A stretch of DNA of 64,000 bases from Actinophytocola algeriensis (GCF_014203735.1 NZ_JACHJQ010000002.1:1-64000), one strand, 5' to 3'; shown: positions 1-8,361, counted from the stretch's first letter. Notes: generated by a model not told the origin, from the letters alone. Numbers and translations are program-made.

Positions 1-74
1 AGCGCGAAAAGTGCTCACCCACCGGCCGGCTACCACCAGGAGTGTGCCGGATAACCCACTCCCACCACTGATTA

Positions 75-117
75 GGCGCGTTCAGGACATCGCCGGTGCC
101 GTGAAAGCGCCTTTCAC
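75..117. repeat. Dispersed palindromic intergenic repeat, family A, copy 1
   Basis: Bases 75-98 are identical to 10889-10912 downstream of rox, and 101-117 (GTGAAAGCGCCTTTCAC) is a short hairpin that recurs with one change at 10977-10993. The element lies in non-coding DNA. It is probably a REP/MITE-like element; no function can be read from the sequence. Confidence 0.7.
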
Positions 118-192
118 AGCACTACGGGACGTCGCGAAGGTGCGGAAGACGCCGGGGCGCCGGGGGGCGCAAGCCCCACACCACCCCCGAGG

Positions 193-245
193 CTGCCTGC
201 CATCCCAGAGACCTGCCCCTCCGGCGAGGAGCCGCCGGAGGCAAA
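193..245 (+). repeat. Dispersed 53-bp intergenic repeat, family B, copy 1
   Basis: A 53-base block found base for base again at 11060-11112 and 18485-18537. It contains a perfect 8-bp hairpin (CTCCGGCG, 6-nt loop, CGCCGGAG) and is followed in each copy by diverged repeats of a CCGGCGAGGAC unit. All copies sit in intergenic DNA. The rest of the gene-free stretch 1-432 shows no convincing coding frame, only this repeat, the family A element and the palindrome at 354-381. Confidence 0.8.
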
Positions 246-353
246 CCACCCAGCGAGGACGCCCATCCGGCGAGGACAAAGCACCCCACAGGAAGAACCT
301 CCGACAACGACCACCAGAAGACGAACCCACACCGACCAACGGTAAGTCGACGC

Positions 354-381
354 GCTCCACAATGGACGTCCACTGTAGAGC
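354..381. promoter_or_regulatory. 28-bp near-perfect palindrome
   Basis: The segment is a dyad centred on TGGACGTCCA, with 24 of 28 positions symmetric and outer arms GCTC/GAGC. It lies about 50 bp past the stop codon of the minus-strand exporter gene. It could be an operator for a gene to the left of the window or a weak hairpin at the 3' end of the exporter transcript. No T-tract follows, so an intrinsic terminator is not supported. Confidence 0.4.
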
Positions 382-432
382 ATCTACCAACCAAGAAGTG
401 ACGGAACCGACCCCCGCCGCCTGCCCGCGTGC

Positions 433-1359
433 TCAGGTGGCGGCCGCCTCGCTCTCGCCCTTCTCCGCCTCCGCGATGATCCGCCGCTCTTCGTCGCGGT
501 TGGCGCGGTACTGGCGGATCGAGTACCCGAGCGCGGCCGCCCACACCGCGTAGATCACCGCGTAGACGGCCCACCGCACGCCGTCGCCCGCGTCGATCCA
601 GTCGCTGCGCAGCAGGGTGCGCGCGTTGGTGAGGATGATGAGGCCACCGACCGCGGAGCCGAGCACGCGGGGCGGGACGTGCCGCACCAGCCAGGCCGCG
701 ATCGGCGCGGCGATCACCCCGCCGATCAGGAGTGCGAGGACCCAGCCGAAGTCGATGCCCGCCGAGCCGATACCGAAGAGGAACCCGAGGCTCGCGGCGA
801 CGGCGACGAGGAACTCGCTGGTGTCGATGGAACCGATGGTCTTGCGGGGCTCCAGGCGGCCGCTGGCGAGGATGGCGGGCGTGCCGACCGGACCCCAGCC
901 GCCACCACCGGTGGAGTCCACGAAACCCGCGACCAGGCCGAGCGGGGCGAGGAACCGCTTGCGCAGCGGCTTGCCGAGGTTGTGCCGGGGCAGCCCGAAC
1001 GTGGTGAACCGGACCAGGATGTAGACCCCGAGTGCGAGCAGCAGCAACGACATCACGGGCGCCGCGGTCTCGGTGGAGAGGCTCGACAGGAACGTGGCAC
1101 CGGCGAAAGCGCCGACCGCGCCGGGAATGCCGATCTTCGCGACGACCTTCCAGTCGACGTTGCCGAAGCGCCAGTGGGAAATCCCGGAGACGAGGGTGGT
1201 GCCGATCTCGGCCAGGTGCACCGTCGCGGACGCGGCCGCGGGGTTGGCGCCGATCGCCAGCAGCAGGGTCGTGGACGTCACGCCGTAGGCCATGCCCAGG
1301 CTGCCGTCGACGAGTTGGGCTCCCAGGCCCACCAGGGCCAGCAGGACCAGTTGTCGCAT
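433..1359 (-). CDS. TSUP (TauE/SafE) family membrane exporter
   Basis: A 308-residue polytopic membrane protein of the sulfite exporter TauE/SafE family, which carries sulfite, sulfonates or other small organic anions across the cytoplasmic membrane. About eight hydrophobic segments are visible, in two repeated halves. The second-half signature GFVDSTGGGGWGPV (about residues 145-158) is typical of the family. The start at 1359 (MRQLVLLALVG) puts the first membrane helix directly at the N-terminus. A longer frame to 1425 adds a hydrophilic tail not expected in the family, and the Shine-Dalgarno upstream of 1359 is weak. No sulfur-metabolism gene is adjacent, so the substrate cannot be assigned. 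Confidence 0.88.
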   Translation of the reverse strand: MRQLVLLALVGLGAQLVDGSLGMAYGVTSTTLLLAIGANPAAASATVHLAEIGTTLVSGISHWRFGNVDWKVVAKIGIPGAVGAFAGATFLSSLSTETAAPVMSLLLLALGVYILVRFTTFGLPRHNLGKPLRKRFLAPLGLVAGFVDSTGGGGWGPVGTPAILASGRLEPRKTIGSIDTSEFLVAVAASLGFLFGIGSAGIDFGWVLALLIGGVIAAPIAAWLVRHVPPRVLGSAVGGLIILTNARTLLRSDWIDAGDGVRWAVYAVIYAVWAAALGYSIRQYRANRDEERRIIAEAEKGESEAAAT

Positions 1360-1560
1360 CGCGCCCGTCCGTTCCGTCGGTTCGAATCCCCTGAAATCAT
1401 CCGGAACCGGGCCGTCAGCGGCCAACCAGCTCCAGATCCCGGGACAGCCGGAAACCGAGCCTTGACGCCCGCGGGGAAGTGCGCACGATGGGATCTTCCG
1501 GAACGTCGACCGCGATACCTAGCCTGCAATGACGGCTTCTCTTTCGGGCAAGGAGATCAG

Positions 1561-2043
1561 GTGGCTTCCAAGCAGAGGTACAAGGTGCACCACTCGACGG
1601 TGCTCGACGCGGGCCCGGACGCCGTCTGGGCCGAGCTCCGCGACGTGCTGAAGATGGTGAAGATCATCTTCAGTGGCGGACTGGGGTCCGCGGAGTGGGT
1701 CGAGGGCGGCTCGCTCGACCGGGTGCCCTCCAGGTACAACTTCACGGTCGGGCCCGATCGTGACCTCTTCCAGCAGCAGGTCGCCGGGCGCGACGAGGTC
1801 CAGCGGTCGGTCACCTACCGGTCCGTCGCGCCGGTGCTCTGCGTCGTGGACTACGTCGCCACGTACCACGTGCGAGAAGTGACCAACGATCCCCACCGCT
1901 CCTTCCTGGAGTGGACGCGCGACGTCCAGGTCGCCGACGACACACAGCCAGAGGTGGTCGAGGCGGTGCTGGGCATGATGGCGGCTCAGATCGACGCCGT
2001 CCGCGACTTCTTCGCGCCGCCGGACCCGAGTTCGCAGCCGTAG
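1561..2043 (+). CDS. SRPBCC/START-fold family protein
   Basis: A 160-residue cytoplasmic protein with the layout of the SRPBCC (polyketide cyclase/dehydrase-like) helix-grip fold. It opens with a beta strand (VHHSTVLDAGPDAVWAEL) typical of the family, has a central SRYNFTVGPD segment and ends in a long C-terminal helix (VLGMMAAQIDAVRDFF). The GTG at 1561 is chosen because AAGGAGATCAG lies immediately upstream. Members bind hydrophobic ligands and are often of unknown role; the same is true here. It is monocistronic and divergent from the exporter gene. Confidence 0.8.
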   Translation: MASKQRYKVHHSTVLDAGPDAVWAELRDVLKMVKIIFSGGLGSAEWVEGGSLDRVPSRYNFTVGPDRDLFQQQVAGRDEVQRSVTYRSVAPVLCVVDYVATYHVREVTNDPHRSFLEWTRDVQVADDTQPEVVEAVLGMMAAQIDAVRDFFAPPDPSSQP

Positions 2044-2127
2044 GCGGGCCCACGACGGACGAGCACCGGACAGTCCCGGATTCGGCACCGCCATAGATAC
2101 CCGGTCGACGCGGAGGTGACCGGGGGG

Positions 2128-2230
2128 GTGCAGGACGTCGTGCTGGCCATGCTGGCCAAGGACCGATGAACGCCGGGGCAGATCTACGTGACGCTCACCC
2201 GGCTGACGCTCCACACAGGACTGAACCGGC
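2128..2230 (+). pseudogene. Remnant of a PadR-type regulator gene
   Basis: In one frame the sequence reads VQDVVLAMLAKDR, a TGA stop at 2167-2169, then TPGQIYVTLTRLTLHTGLNR. Both pieces match the start of the PadR winged-helix domain (first helix, then the recognition-helix region usually written NAGQIYVTLTRLEKAGLV). The roughly 20 residues normally between them (HGYELRARL...) are missing. The similarity ends near 2230. A decayed PadR gene with an internal deletion is the best reading, made by eye from family memory. The remaining sequence 2044-2400 shows no other gene. Confidence 0.4.
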
Positions 2231-2400
2231 GTCCCGTCATCCACCACCTGCCCGCAGTGGAACCGCGCCGACTACATGGCGCACCGAGCGGAAATGGGTG
2301 GCGGACCCGATAGCCGTCGAGTGCCTGGTCGACCGACAATGTCGGTGCCAGTGAGGCGATCGGAGGATCCGCCCACCGTCCGGGCAGGAGGTACCGCGAC

Positions 2401-2691
2401 ATGGACATCACCCGCGCGACCGTGCACGGCGCCGGCGCAGTGCACCACCTGACCACGCGCGGCGGCCAACGGCTCGGCGTTCTGGTCGAGACTGAGAGGC
2501 GCAGCCTGTTCGTGTTCGGTGCGGAGGACCCCGACGCGCCGGCACAGACGATCGCGCTGGCGCAGGACGAGGCCGACCTGCTCGCGGATCTCCTGCACAG
2601 CAAGCCGACAGCCGACCGGCTGGCGGAGCTCGAGCGCAAGATCGCCGGAGCCACCGAGGGCCAGTGGCGGCGGACACCTCGGGAAACGTGA
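2401..2691 (+). CDS. Short KhtT-like antiporter regulatory-subunit N-domain protein
   Basis: A 96-residue protein resembling the N-terminal half of the cation:proton antiporter regulatory subunit (KhtT-like). It shows the ITRATVHGAGAVHHLTTRGG opening, a short beta-rich segment, and the QDEADLLADLL helix with LAELERKIAG near the end. Full family members are about 160 residues with a C-terminal RCK_C ligand domain, which is absent here, and no antiporter gene follows. An excellent AGGAGGT precedes the ATG by 9 nt, so it is likely translated. It may be a degraded regulator or a stand-alone domain. Confidence 0.6.
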   Translation: MDITRATVHGAGAVHHLTTRGGQRLGVLVETERRSLFVFGAEDPDAPAQTIALAQDEADLLADLLHSKPTADRLAELERKIAGATEGQWRRTPRET

Positions 2692-2811
2692 GTGTTCGGT
2701 CCGGCATCGGGCACGTCACGTCGTCGGCGTGCCGGGAACTCGTTGTCGAGGCCGAACGGGTAGTCGCGAAAAGGAGTTGGCGCGGCGGACGGCGATCCGA
2801 TAGACCTTGCG

Positions 2812-2829
2812 GGCCCCGTCGACGGGGCC
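2812..2829. promoter_or_regulatory. Perfect 18-bp palindrome upstream of leader frame
   Basis: GGCCCCGTCGACGGGGCC is a perfect dyad 25 bp before a short open frame with a strong Shine-Dalgarno and 122 bp before the acetyltransferase start. It could be an operator or an RNA hairpin in the 5' untranslated region. Confidence 0.4.
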
Positions 2830-2854
2830 ACGACACGGAGAGGAGGGATAAGCC

Positions 2855-2908
2855 ATGACTGCCATGATCACCGCGCTTGTCACCTCCCGGGGCGCGCACC
2901 GCGTCTGA
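2855..2908 (+). CDS. Possible 17-residue leader peptide
   Basis: A 17-codon frame (MTAMITALVTSRGAHRV) preceded by GAGAGGAGGGATAAGCC, one of the best ribosome binding sites in this part of the window. It ends 43 nt before the acetyltransferase start and lies just after an 18-bp palindrome. It is too short to judge by codon use. It may be an upstream leader frame that couples or regulates translation of the next gene, or a chance frame. Confidence 0.35.
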   Translation: MTAMITALVTSRGAHRV

Positions 2909-2951
2909 CCCCGGAGCGGGACAGGCGCCGTCAACCGGAGCGTGCCTTACC

Positions 2952-3905
2952 GTGGAACAGAACCTGACCGTGCGCCCGATCGCCGGGCGCGACGAGCTCG
3001 ATCTCTTCAACCGCATCCCCTACGGCATCAACGACGAGTTGGCCGACGACCTCGACGCCGGGCGGCGCAAGCCCGAATGGATGTGGGTCGCCCTCCTCGG
3101 CGACCGGCTGCTCGCCAGGGCCGCCTGGTGGGCGCAGAGCGGGGACGACGCACCGTTCCTGCTGGACATCCTCGACATCGACGACACCGCCGACACCGCC
3201 GACACCGCCGACGGCCGGGTGGACGTCGGCGAGAACCTGCTGCGGACCGCGCTGGCCCAGGTGGTCCCCGACGGTGCCACGCCACCCGAGTACATCCGGA
3301 TGATCCCGTCCGACTGGCGGGACGACCCGACCACCCGGCGTGGCGTCGAGGACCGGATGCGGGTCGTCGAACGCACTGGTGCCACGCTGTTCGTCGAGCG
3401 GCTGCGGTTCGGGTGGCGGCCCGGCGCCCCGGTGCCCGATCCGACGGGACGCCTCGTGTTCCGGCCGGTCCGCGACACCGAGGAGATCCTCTCCCTGATG
3501 ACGGCCGTCCTCGACGGGACGCTCGACGCGCACAGCAGGGATGACCTCACCCGCATGTCCGCCCGCGACGCGGCGGTCCGCCACTTCGAGGACGAGCTCG
3601 CGCACTACCGCACCCCGCGCGAATGGTGGCGCGTCGCGACACTGCCGGATGGCGACCCGGTCGGGTTCGTCACCCCGGCCCGCAACGACTACAACCCCAT
3701 CATCGGGTACCTCGCCGTGCTCCCCCGCCACCGCGGCAACGGCTACATCGACGACATCCTCGGCGAGGGCACCCGTGTCCTGCACGCCCAGGACGTCCCG
3801 CGCATCCGGGCCGCCACGGATCTCGGCAACATCCCGATGGCGAACGCCTTCCTGCGCGCCGGATACGTCAACTTCGAACGGTCGATCAACATGACGTGGC
3901 ACTGA
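2952..3905 (+). CDS. GNAT-family N-acetyltransferase
   Basis: A 317-residue protein whose C-terminal half carries a GNAT acetyl-CoA binding fold. IIGYLAVLPRHRGNGYIDDI (about residues 251-270) matches motif A (V-x-P-x-x-R-G-x-G), and LGNIPMANAFLRAGYVNFER matches motif B. The N-terminal half is probably a degenerate second GNAT-like domain. Acceptor substrate unknown. GTG 2952 (VEQNLTVRPIAGRDEL) begins just before the first beta strand; a longer TTG-initiated version is less likely. Around residue 80 there is a 9-nt tandem repeat giving Asp-Thr-Ala three times in a row. It is the probable downstream partner of the leader frame at 2855. Confidence 0.85.
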   Translation: MEQNLTVRPIAGRDELDLFNRIPYGINDELADDLDAGRRKPEWMWVALLGDRLLARAAWWAQSGDDAPFLLDILDIDDTADTADTADGRVDVGENLLRTALAQVVPDGATPPEYIRMIPSDWRDDPTTRRGVEDRMRVVERTGATLFVERLRFGWRPGAPVPDPTGRLVFRPVRDTEEILSLMTAVLDGTLDAHSRDDLTRMSARDAAVRHFEDELAHYRTPREWWRVATLPDGDPVGFVTPARNDYNPIIGYLAVLPRHRGNGYIDDILGEGTRVLHAQDVPRIRAATDLGNIPMANAFLRAGYVNFERSINMTWH

Positions 3906-4034
3906 CAGCCGTCAGCGGGAGCATGGCGGGAGTTGTCGGGCGGTACCCCTCAGTACATATTTGATCACACTGGGGTTTGCTTGTGTGTGGGCAACGACGT
4001 TCTACCCAGCACGCTCATGTCTGTGAGGAGTGCC

Positions 4035-4544
4035 GTGAAAGGGTTGGCCAGAAGAATCACTGTCGGCCTTACCACCGTCGTGGCCGCCGCGAGCATGGTG
4101 GTGGCCCCCGCACCCGCCGCCGCGGCCACGATGGCCGTCCACTACGACTGCGCGGGCATGATGGTCGGGGGCCCGAAAACCTTCGACATCACGATCACCG
4201 CCCCGGCCACTGCCACGCGCGGCGTGCCGGTGACCGTGACCGTGAAAATCCAGAGCCACGTGCCGCTGGCGGTCGACGCGGACGCCGGTGACTACCGCGT
4301 CTACCACTCGCTCGTCCTCGGCGGTGCCGTGACCAGCTCGCACGGGATGGGCCCGATGACGAACCCGCCCTTCGACGAGGGCGAACTGTGGTGGGTGACC
4401 GGGAGCACGCAGCTCACGTTCGACACCGCGGGCACGGTGACGTACAAGCCGGGCCACATCACCTTCCACGCGCCGGGCGCCGTGGGTTGCCGCCCGAAGG
4501 ACGCGTCGACGGTTCCAGTGCTGGCCGGCACTCAGGTCTCCTGA
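4035..4544 (+). CDS. Secreted protein of unknown function
   Basis: A 169-residue protein with a clear Sec signal peptide: VKGLARRIT, a hydrophobic stretch, then a predicted cleavage after APAAAA. The mature part is beta-rich and looks like an Ig-like or cupredoxin-type sandwich (TFDITITAPATATRGVPVTV, GTVTYKPGHITFHAPG), with two cysteines (near residues 38 and 154) that could form a disulfide. The GTG at 4035 follows GAGGAG closely; an ATG at 4017 would add six residues. Similar beta-sandwich exported proteins are common in actinomycetes, without an assigned function. Convergent with modC. Confidence 0.75.
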   Translation: MKGLARRITVGLTTVVAAASMVVAPAPAAAATMAVHYDCAGMMVGGPKTFDITITAPATATRGVPVTVTVKIQSHVPLAVDADAGDYRVYHSLVLGGAVTSSHGMGPMTNPPFDEGELWWVTGSTQLTFDTAGTVTYKPGHITFHAPGAVGCRPKDASTVPVLAGTQVS

Positions 4545-4562
4545 CCCGGCGAGGCGGGGGCG

Positions 4563-5624
4563 TCAGCTGGGGTACGTGGTGGTCTCGGTGGCCTTCACCC
4601 CCGCCCACAACGGGGTGCCGGGACTGAGGTGGAGCTCGGCGACGGTGGCGGGGGTGACGTCCGCGAGGACCGGCGGCATGCCGTCGAGGCGGACCCGGAC
4701 CGTGTGTGCGTGCTGTTCGACGTGGACGACCGTGACCGGCCAGCTGTTGCGGGGACCGCCTGCCGGCGGCCGCGGGTGCAGGCTGACCGCGGTCGGCGGG
4801 AACGCCACGTGGACCTGGCCGGTGGCGGGTTCGGCCACGGTCAGCTCGCCGCCGCCGGACGCGTCGTCGAGCGTGACGACGTTGTCCCGGGCGGTGCCCC
4901 GGTACAGGTTGAGGCCGACGAGCTGGGCGACGTAGTCCGTGCGGGGCTGCCGGGCGACCTGCGCCGGCGGGCCCTGCTGGACGATCTCGCCGTGCTCGAT
5001 GATCACCAGGTGGTCGGCGAGGACCATCGCGTCGAGCGGGTCGTGGGTGACCAGCAGCGTGTGGCCGGGGTAGTCGGCGAGGTGGCGGCCCAGCTCGGCG
5101 CGGATGTGCACGCGGGTGCTGGCGTCGAGCGCGGCGAGCGGCTCGTCGAGCAGCAGCAGGCGCGGGTCGGTGGCGAGCGCCCGCGCGAGTGCGACGCGCT
5201 GGGCCTGCCCGCCGGACAGTGCGCGGGGCTTGGTGAGGGCGTGGTCGCCGAGACCGACCTTGTCCAGCCACTGCCGTGCCGCCGTCCGGGCCGTGGCGCG
5301 GTCGGTGCCGCGGGCGCGGAGTCCGAACGCGACGTTGTCGAGCGCGGTCATGTGGTTGAACAGCAGGTAGTCCTGGAAGACGACGCCGACCGGCCGGTGT
5401 TCGGTCGGGACGAACACACCGGGTGGCGCGTCCCAGCTGTCGTCGTCGAGCCGCACGGTGCCGTCGGTCAAGGGCACCAGACCGGCGAGCGCGCGCAGGG
5501 CGGTGGTCTTGCCCGCGCCGTTGGGCCCGAGCAGTGCGACCACCTGGCCGGGCTCGATGGTGAGGTGGGCGGCGAGCCGGAAGCCGGTGTCGCGGGCCAC
5601 CACGAGATCCGCGTACAAGGTCAT
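4563..5624 (-). CDS. modC: Molybdate ABC transporter ATP-binding protein ModC
   Basis: A 353-residue ATPase of the molybdate importer ModABC. Visible are Walker A GPNGAGKTT (about residue 34), the ABC signature LSGGQAQR, Walker B LLLLDEP and the H-loop LLVTHD. A C-terminal TOBE/MOP-type segment (about residues 270-353) is typical of ModC and binds oxyanion. The ATG at 5624 overlaps the modB stop by 4 nt (ATGA), giving translational coupling. It is last in the regulator-modA-modB-modC operon. Confidence 0.93.
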   Translation of the reverse strand: MTLYADLVVARDTGFRLAAHLTIEPGQVVALLGPNGAGKTTALRALAGLVPLTDGTVRLDDDSWDAPPGVFVPTEHRPVGVVFQDYLLFNHMTALDNVAFGLRARGTDRATARTAARQWLDKVGLGDHALTKPRALSGGQAQRVALARALATDPRLLLLDEPLAALDASTRVHIRAELGRHLADYPGHTLLVTHDPLDAMVLADHLVIIEHGEIVQQGPPAQVARQPRTDYVAQLVGLNLYRGTARDNVVTLDDASGGGELTVAEPATGQVHVAFPPTAVSLHPRPPAGGPRNSWPVTVVHVEQHAHTVRVRLDGMPPVLADVTPATVAELHLSPGTPLWAGVKATETTTYPS

Positions 5625-6442
5625 GCCGGGCTCGAGATCCACCTGTCCCGCAAGGAGACCAGGACGGTGACGGACAGGAGCAGCAGGACGATGGACAGGA
5701 CGATGGCGGCGCCTGGGTCGGTCTCCAGCGCCAGGTAGACCGCGAGCGGCATGGTGGTGGTCTTGCCGGGGAAGTTGCCCGCGAACGTGATGGTGGCGCC
5801 GAACTCGCCGAGCGCGCGGGCCCAGCACAGCACCGTGCCCGCCACCACGCCGGGCGCGATGGCGGGCAGCGTGACGCGGCGGAAGGTCAGCCAGCGGGAC
5901 GCGCCGAGCGTGGCGGCGGCCTCCTCGTAACGCGGGTCGGCACCACGCAGGGCGCCCTCGACGGCGATCACGAGGAACGGCATCGCCACGAACGCCTCGG
6001 CGATGACGACACCGGCGGTGGTGAACGGCAGCGAGATGCCGAACCAGGCGTCGAGGTGCTGGCCGATGATCCCCCGCCGGCCCAGCACCAGCAGCAGCGC
6101 CACACCGCCGACCACGGGTGGCAGCACGAGCGGCACGGTCACCAGCGCACGCAGCACACCCCGGCCGGGCAGGTCACCGCGGGCCAGGAGCCACGCGAGC
6201 GGTACGCCGAGGACGAGGCAGACGAGCGTGGCGAGGCTGGCGCAGACCACCGACAACAGCAGCGCCTGGCCGACCTCTTCGCTGAACAGCTGGTCGGCGA
6301 GGGTGGACCACGGCGCGCGCACCAGCAGCCCGGCGAGCGGGACGACCAGGAACGCCAGTCCGATCAGCGCGGGCACGGCCAGGACGAGCGGGAGCCGCCC
6401 GCGTCGACGGGCTCTGCGCCTGCCTGCGGAGCGGGTGGTCAC
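5621..6442 (-). CDS. modB: Molybdate ABC transporter permease ModB
   Basis: A 273-residue inner-membrane permease with an Arg-rich cytoplasmic N-terminus and about six membrane segments. The EAA loop that contacts ModC is clear: EEAAATLGASRWLTFRRVTL around residues 185-205. The GEFGATITFAGNFPG segment is characteristic of ModB/CysTW-type molybdate/sulfate permeases. The GTG at 6442 overlaps the modA stop by 4 nt (GTGA). Confidence 0.93.
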   Translation of the reverse strand: MTTRSAGRRRARRRGRLPLVLAVPALIGLAFLVVPLAGLLVRAPWSTLADQLFSEEVGQALLLSVVCASLATLVCLVLGVPLAWLLARGDLPGRGVLRALVTVPLVLPPVVGGVALLLVLGRRGIIGQHLDAWFGISLPFTTAGVVIAEAFVAMPFLVIAVEGALRGADPRYEEAAATLGASRWLTFRRVTLPAIAPGVVAGTVLCWARALGEFGATITFAGNFPGKTTTMPLAVYLALETDPGAAIVLSIVLLLLSVTVLVSLRDRWISSPA

Positions 6443-7236
6443 GGGGCCCCGAAGCCGGCCTCGGTGAGCACGGCCGTGCCCTTGGCGGACAGGACGTGGT
6501 CGACGAATGCCTGGGCGTCGTCCGGGTTGGGCGCGTTGGCGCACACGGCGATCGGGTAGGGGTTGACGGCCTCGCCGGCCTCGGGGAACTCGATGCCCTC
6601 GACGTTGTCACCGGCGGCCAGCACGTCGGTCTTGTACACCAGCGCGGCGTCGACCTCGCCCAGCGACACCTTGGACAGCACGGCCTTCACGTCCTGCTCG
6701 AGGGTGTCGGGCGCGGCGGTGATCCCGGCCGCCTCGAACACCATCGCCGACGCGGCACCGCAGGGCACCTGCTCGGCGCACAGCGCGATCTTCAGGTCTG
6801 CCTTGGCGAAGTCCGCGAGACCGGTGATCTTCGCCGGGTTGCCATCGGGGACGGCGATCTCCAGCGTGTTCGTGACGAAGGTGACCGGGCTCGCGGTGAC
6901 CGAACCCTCGTCGGTGACCTGGTCCATGTTCTTCGGCGCGGCCGAGGCGAACACGTCGGCCGGCGCGCCCTCGTTGATCTGCTGGGCCAGCGCGGAGCTG
7001 CCCGCGAAGTTGAACGTGACCTCGACCCCGGGGTGCGCGGCCTCGAAGTCCGCGCCGAGCCGCGTGAACGATTCCGTCAGCGACGCGGCGGCGAACACGG
7101 TGATGTCCCCGGAGATCGTCGGCGACCCAGCGGTACCCGCGCTCCCGGCGTCGGAGGACGTGTCACCGGACCCGCACCCGGCCAGTGCGAGGGCAGCGGC
7201 CGCGAGCAGGCCCGCGACGCGCGGGAAGCGGATCAC
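6439..7236 (-). CDS. modA: Molybdate-binding lipoprotein ModA
   Basis: A 265-residue extracytoplasmic solute-binding lipoprotein. The signal peptide ends in a lipobox, ALAGC, so it should be anchored at Cys20. The mature protein begins ITVFAAASLTESF, the ModA hallmark that ligates molybdate through Ser/Ala backbone amides, and continues with FNFAGSSALAQQI and GAPADVFASA. It starts with GTG directly after the stop codon of the upstream Mop-domain gene (zero spacing), so the two are co-transcribed. Confidence 0.94.
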   Translation of the reverse strand: MIRFPRVAGLLAAAALALAGCGSGDTSSDAGSAGTAGSPTISGDITVFAAASLTESFTRLGADFEAAHPGVEVTFNFAGSSALAQQINEGAPADVFASAAPKNMDQVTDEGSVTASPVTFVTNTLEIAVPDGNPAKITGLADFAKADLKIALCAEQVPCGAASAMVFEAAGITAAPDTLEQDVKAVLSKVSLGEVDAALVYKTDVLAAGDNVEGIEFPEAGEAVNPYPIAVCANAPNPDDAQAFVDHVLSAKGTAVLTEAGFGAP

Positions 7237-7635
7237 TCACCCCTCCGGGATCTCGACCACGACGTGGGTGGACTTGATCGAGGCGACGGCCACGCTGCCC
7301 ACCTCGAGGCCGAGCTCGTCGGCCGCTTCCCGGCTCATCAGCGAGACGATCCGGAACGTCCCGGCCTGCATCTCGACCTGGGCCATCACCCCGTCCTTGA
7401 CCACCCGCGTGACGATCCCCTTCATCTGGTTGCGAGCGGACCTGGCGACGGTGACACCCGTGTCGGGGGTGTCGACCTGCCGCAGCAGGAACGCGGCGAG
7501 CTCGTGCCCCTCGATGGCCTTGCGGTTGTTGTCCCCCTGCACGACCGGCAGCCGTCCGAGTTCGATCCACCGGCGGACGGTGTCGTCGCTGACGCCCAGC
7601 AGACTCGCCGCCTCGCTGATCCGCAACTTCGGCAT
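7237..7635 (-). CDS. HTH plus Mop (TOBE) domain molybdate-responsive regulator
   Basis: A 132-residue DNA-binding protein. Residues 1-55 form a MerR/excisionase-like helix-turn-helix (RISEAASLLGVSDDTVRRWI). Residues 65-130 form a single Mop/TOBE domain (NQMKGIVTRVVKDGVMAQVE ... SVAVASIKSTHVVVEI), which binds molybdate or tungstate. It leads the mod operon and most likely senses molybdate to control it. This compact architecture is common next to modABC in actinobacteria and is distinct from E. coli ModE. The start at 7635 is the ATG before PKLRISEAA. Confidence 0.88.
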   Translation of the reverse strand: MPKLRISEAASLLGVSDDTVRRWIELGRLPVVQGDNNRKAIEGHELAAFLLRQVDTPDTGVTVARSARNQMKGIVTRVVKDGVMAQVEMQAGTFRIVSLMSREAADELGLEVGSVAVASIKSTHVVVEIPEG

Positions 7636-7743
7636 GCCGTGGAGTCTAACCACGCATACGCGGAGGGCAAGCAACGACTCGGCGGCTGCTGCGGATCCGG
7701 CACATCTGTTCGTGGGCCATACTGGGCCTTACGCTGTCCAGCC

Positions 7744-8361
7744 ATGAAGGAGCGGCTCCTCGCGGAGCTCGACGCCCGCGTCTCCCGCCACCTGAACGGG
7801 GACTCCTCCGGCGTCCTCGACGAGCACGCGCTCGCGCTCGTCACGGAACTGGTGGGCGCGGGCGAGCCGGACGCGGGCAGCCTCTCACGCGTGGCCGCGC
7901 TGCACCTGTGCCGCTACGAGGCGCTGCCACGCGAGCACGCGGACACGGACCTGCGGATGGCGACGGTCCTGTACACGAAACTGCACGAGGTCGACCCCCG
8001 GCTGGTGCCGCCGGAGGTGCGGGAGCTCTTCGGGCTCCCTGGCCCGCACGACCGCGGCCTCGCGCTGTTGCGCGAGTACGAGCAGAGCGGCAGGCTCGAC
8101 CACCTCGAACGCGCGATCTCGTTGTTCCGGCAGGAGAAGCTGGAGCAGCGGGCCGATTCCGCCGACAGCGCGCACGACCTGGGAACGGCGCTGTTGCGAC
8201 GGTTCCAGCACACCGGGCAGCCCGCCGATCTCGACGAGGCCATCGCACTCGGCCGCGCGGCGCTGGCCGTCACGCCCATCGACCACCCGCTGCGCGTCGA
8301 CCGGGCCGCCTGGGTCAGGTCCGCGCTCGGCCTGCGATCCGCGCGTTCCGGACATCGGTGA
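7744..8361 (+). CDS. TPR-like helical repeat protein of unknown function
   Basis: A 205-residue, almost entirely helical protein. The second half has TPR-type repeats (LDHLERAISLFRQEKLEQRA; then ALLRRFQHTGQPADLDEAI), as seen at the start of actinobacterial CHAT-domain proteins. No CHAT protease follows, so this is a free-standing repeat protein or a truncated one. ATG 7744 follows a short divergent promoter region shared with the mod operon. Function unknown. Confidence 0.7.
   Translation: MKERLLAELDARVSRHLNGDSSGVLDEHALALVTELVGAGEPDAGSLSRVAALHLCRYEALPREHADTDLRMATVLYTKLHEVDPRLVPPEVRELFGLPGPHDRGLALLREYEQSGRLDHLERAISLFRQEKLEQRADSADSAHDLGTALLRRFQHTGQPADLDEAIALGRAALAVTPIDHPLRVDRAAWVRSALGLRSARSGHR

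Noticed and set aside
193-290. CRISPR array suggested by repeated CCGGCGAGGAC units
   Set aside because: The units are short, irregularly spaced and diverge in sequence. There are no spacers of constant length and no cas genes.
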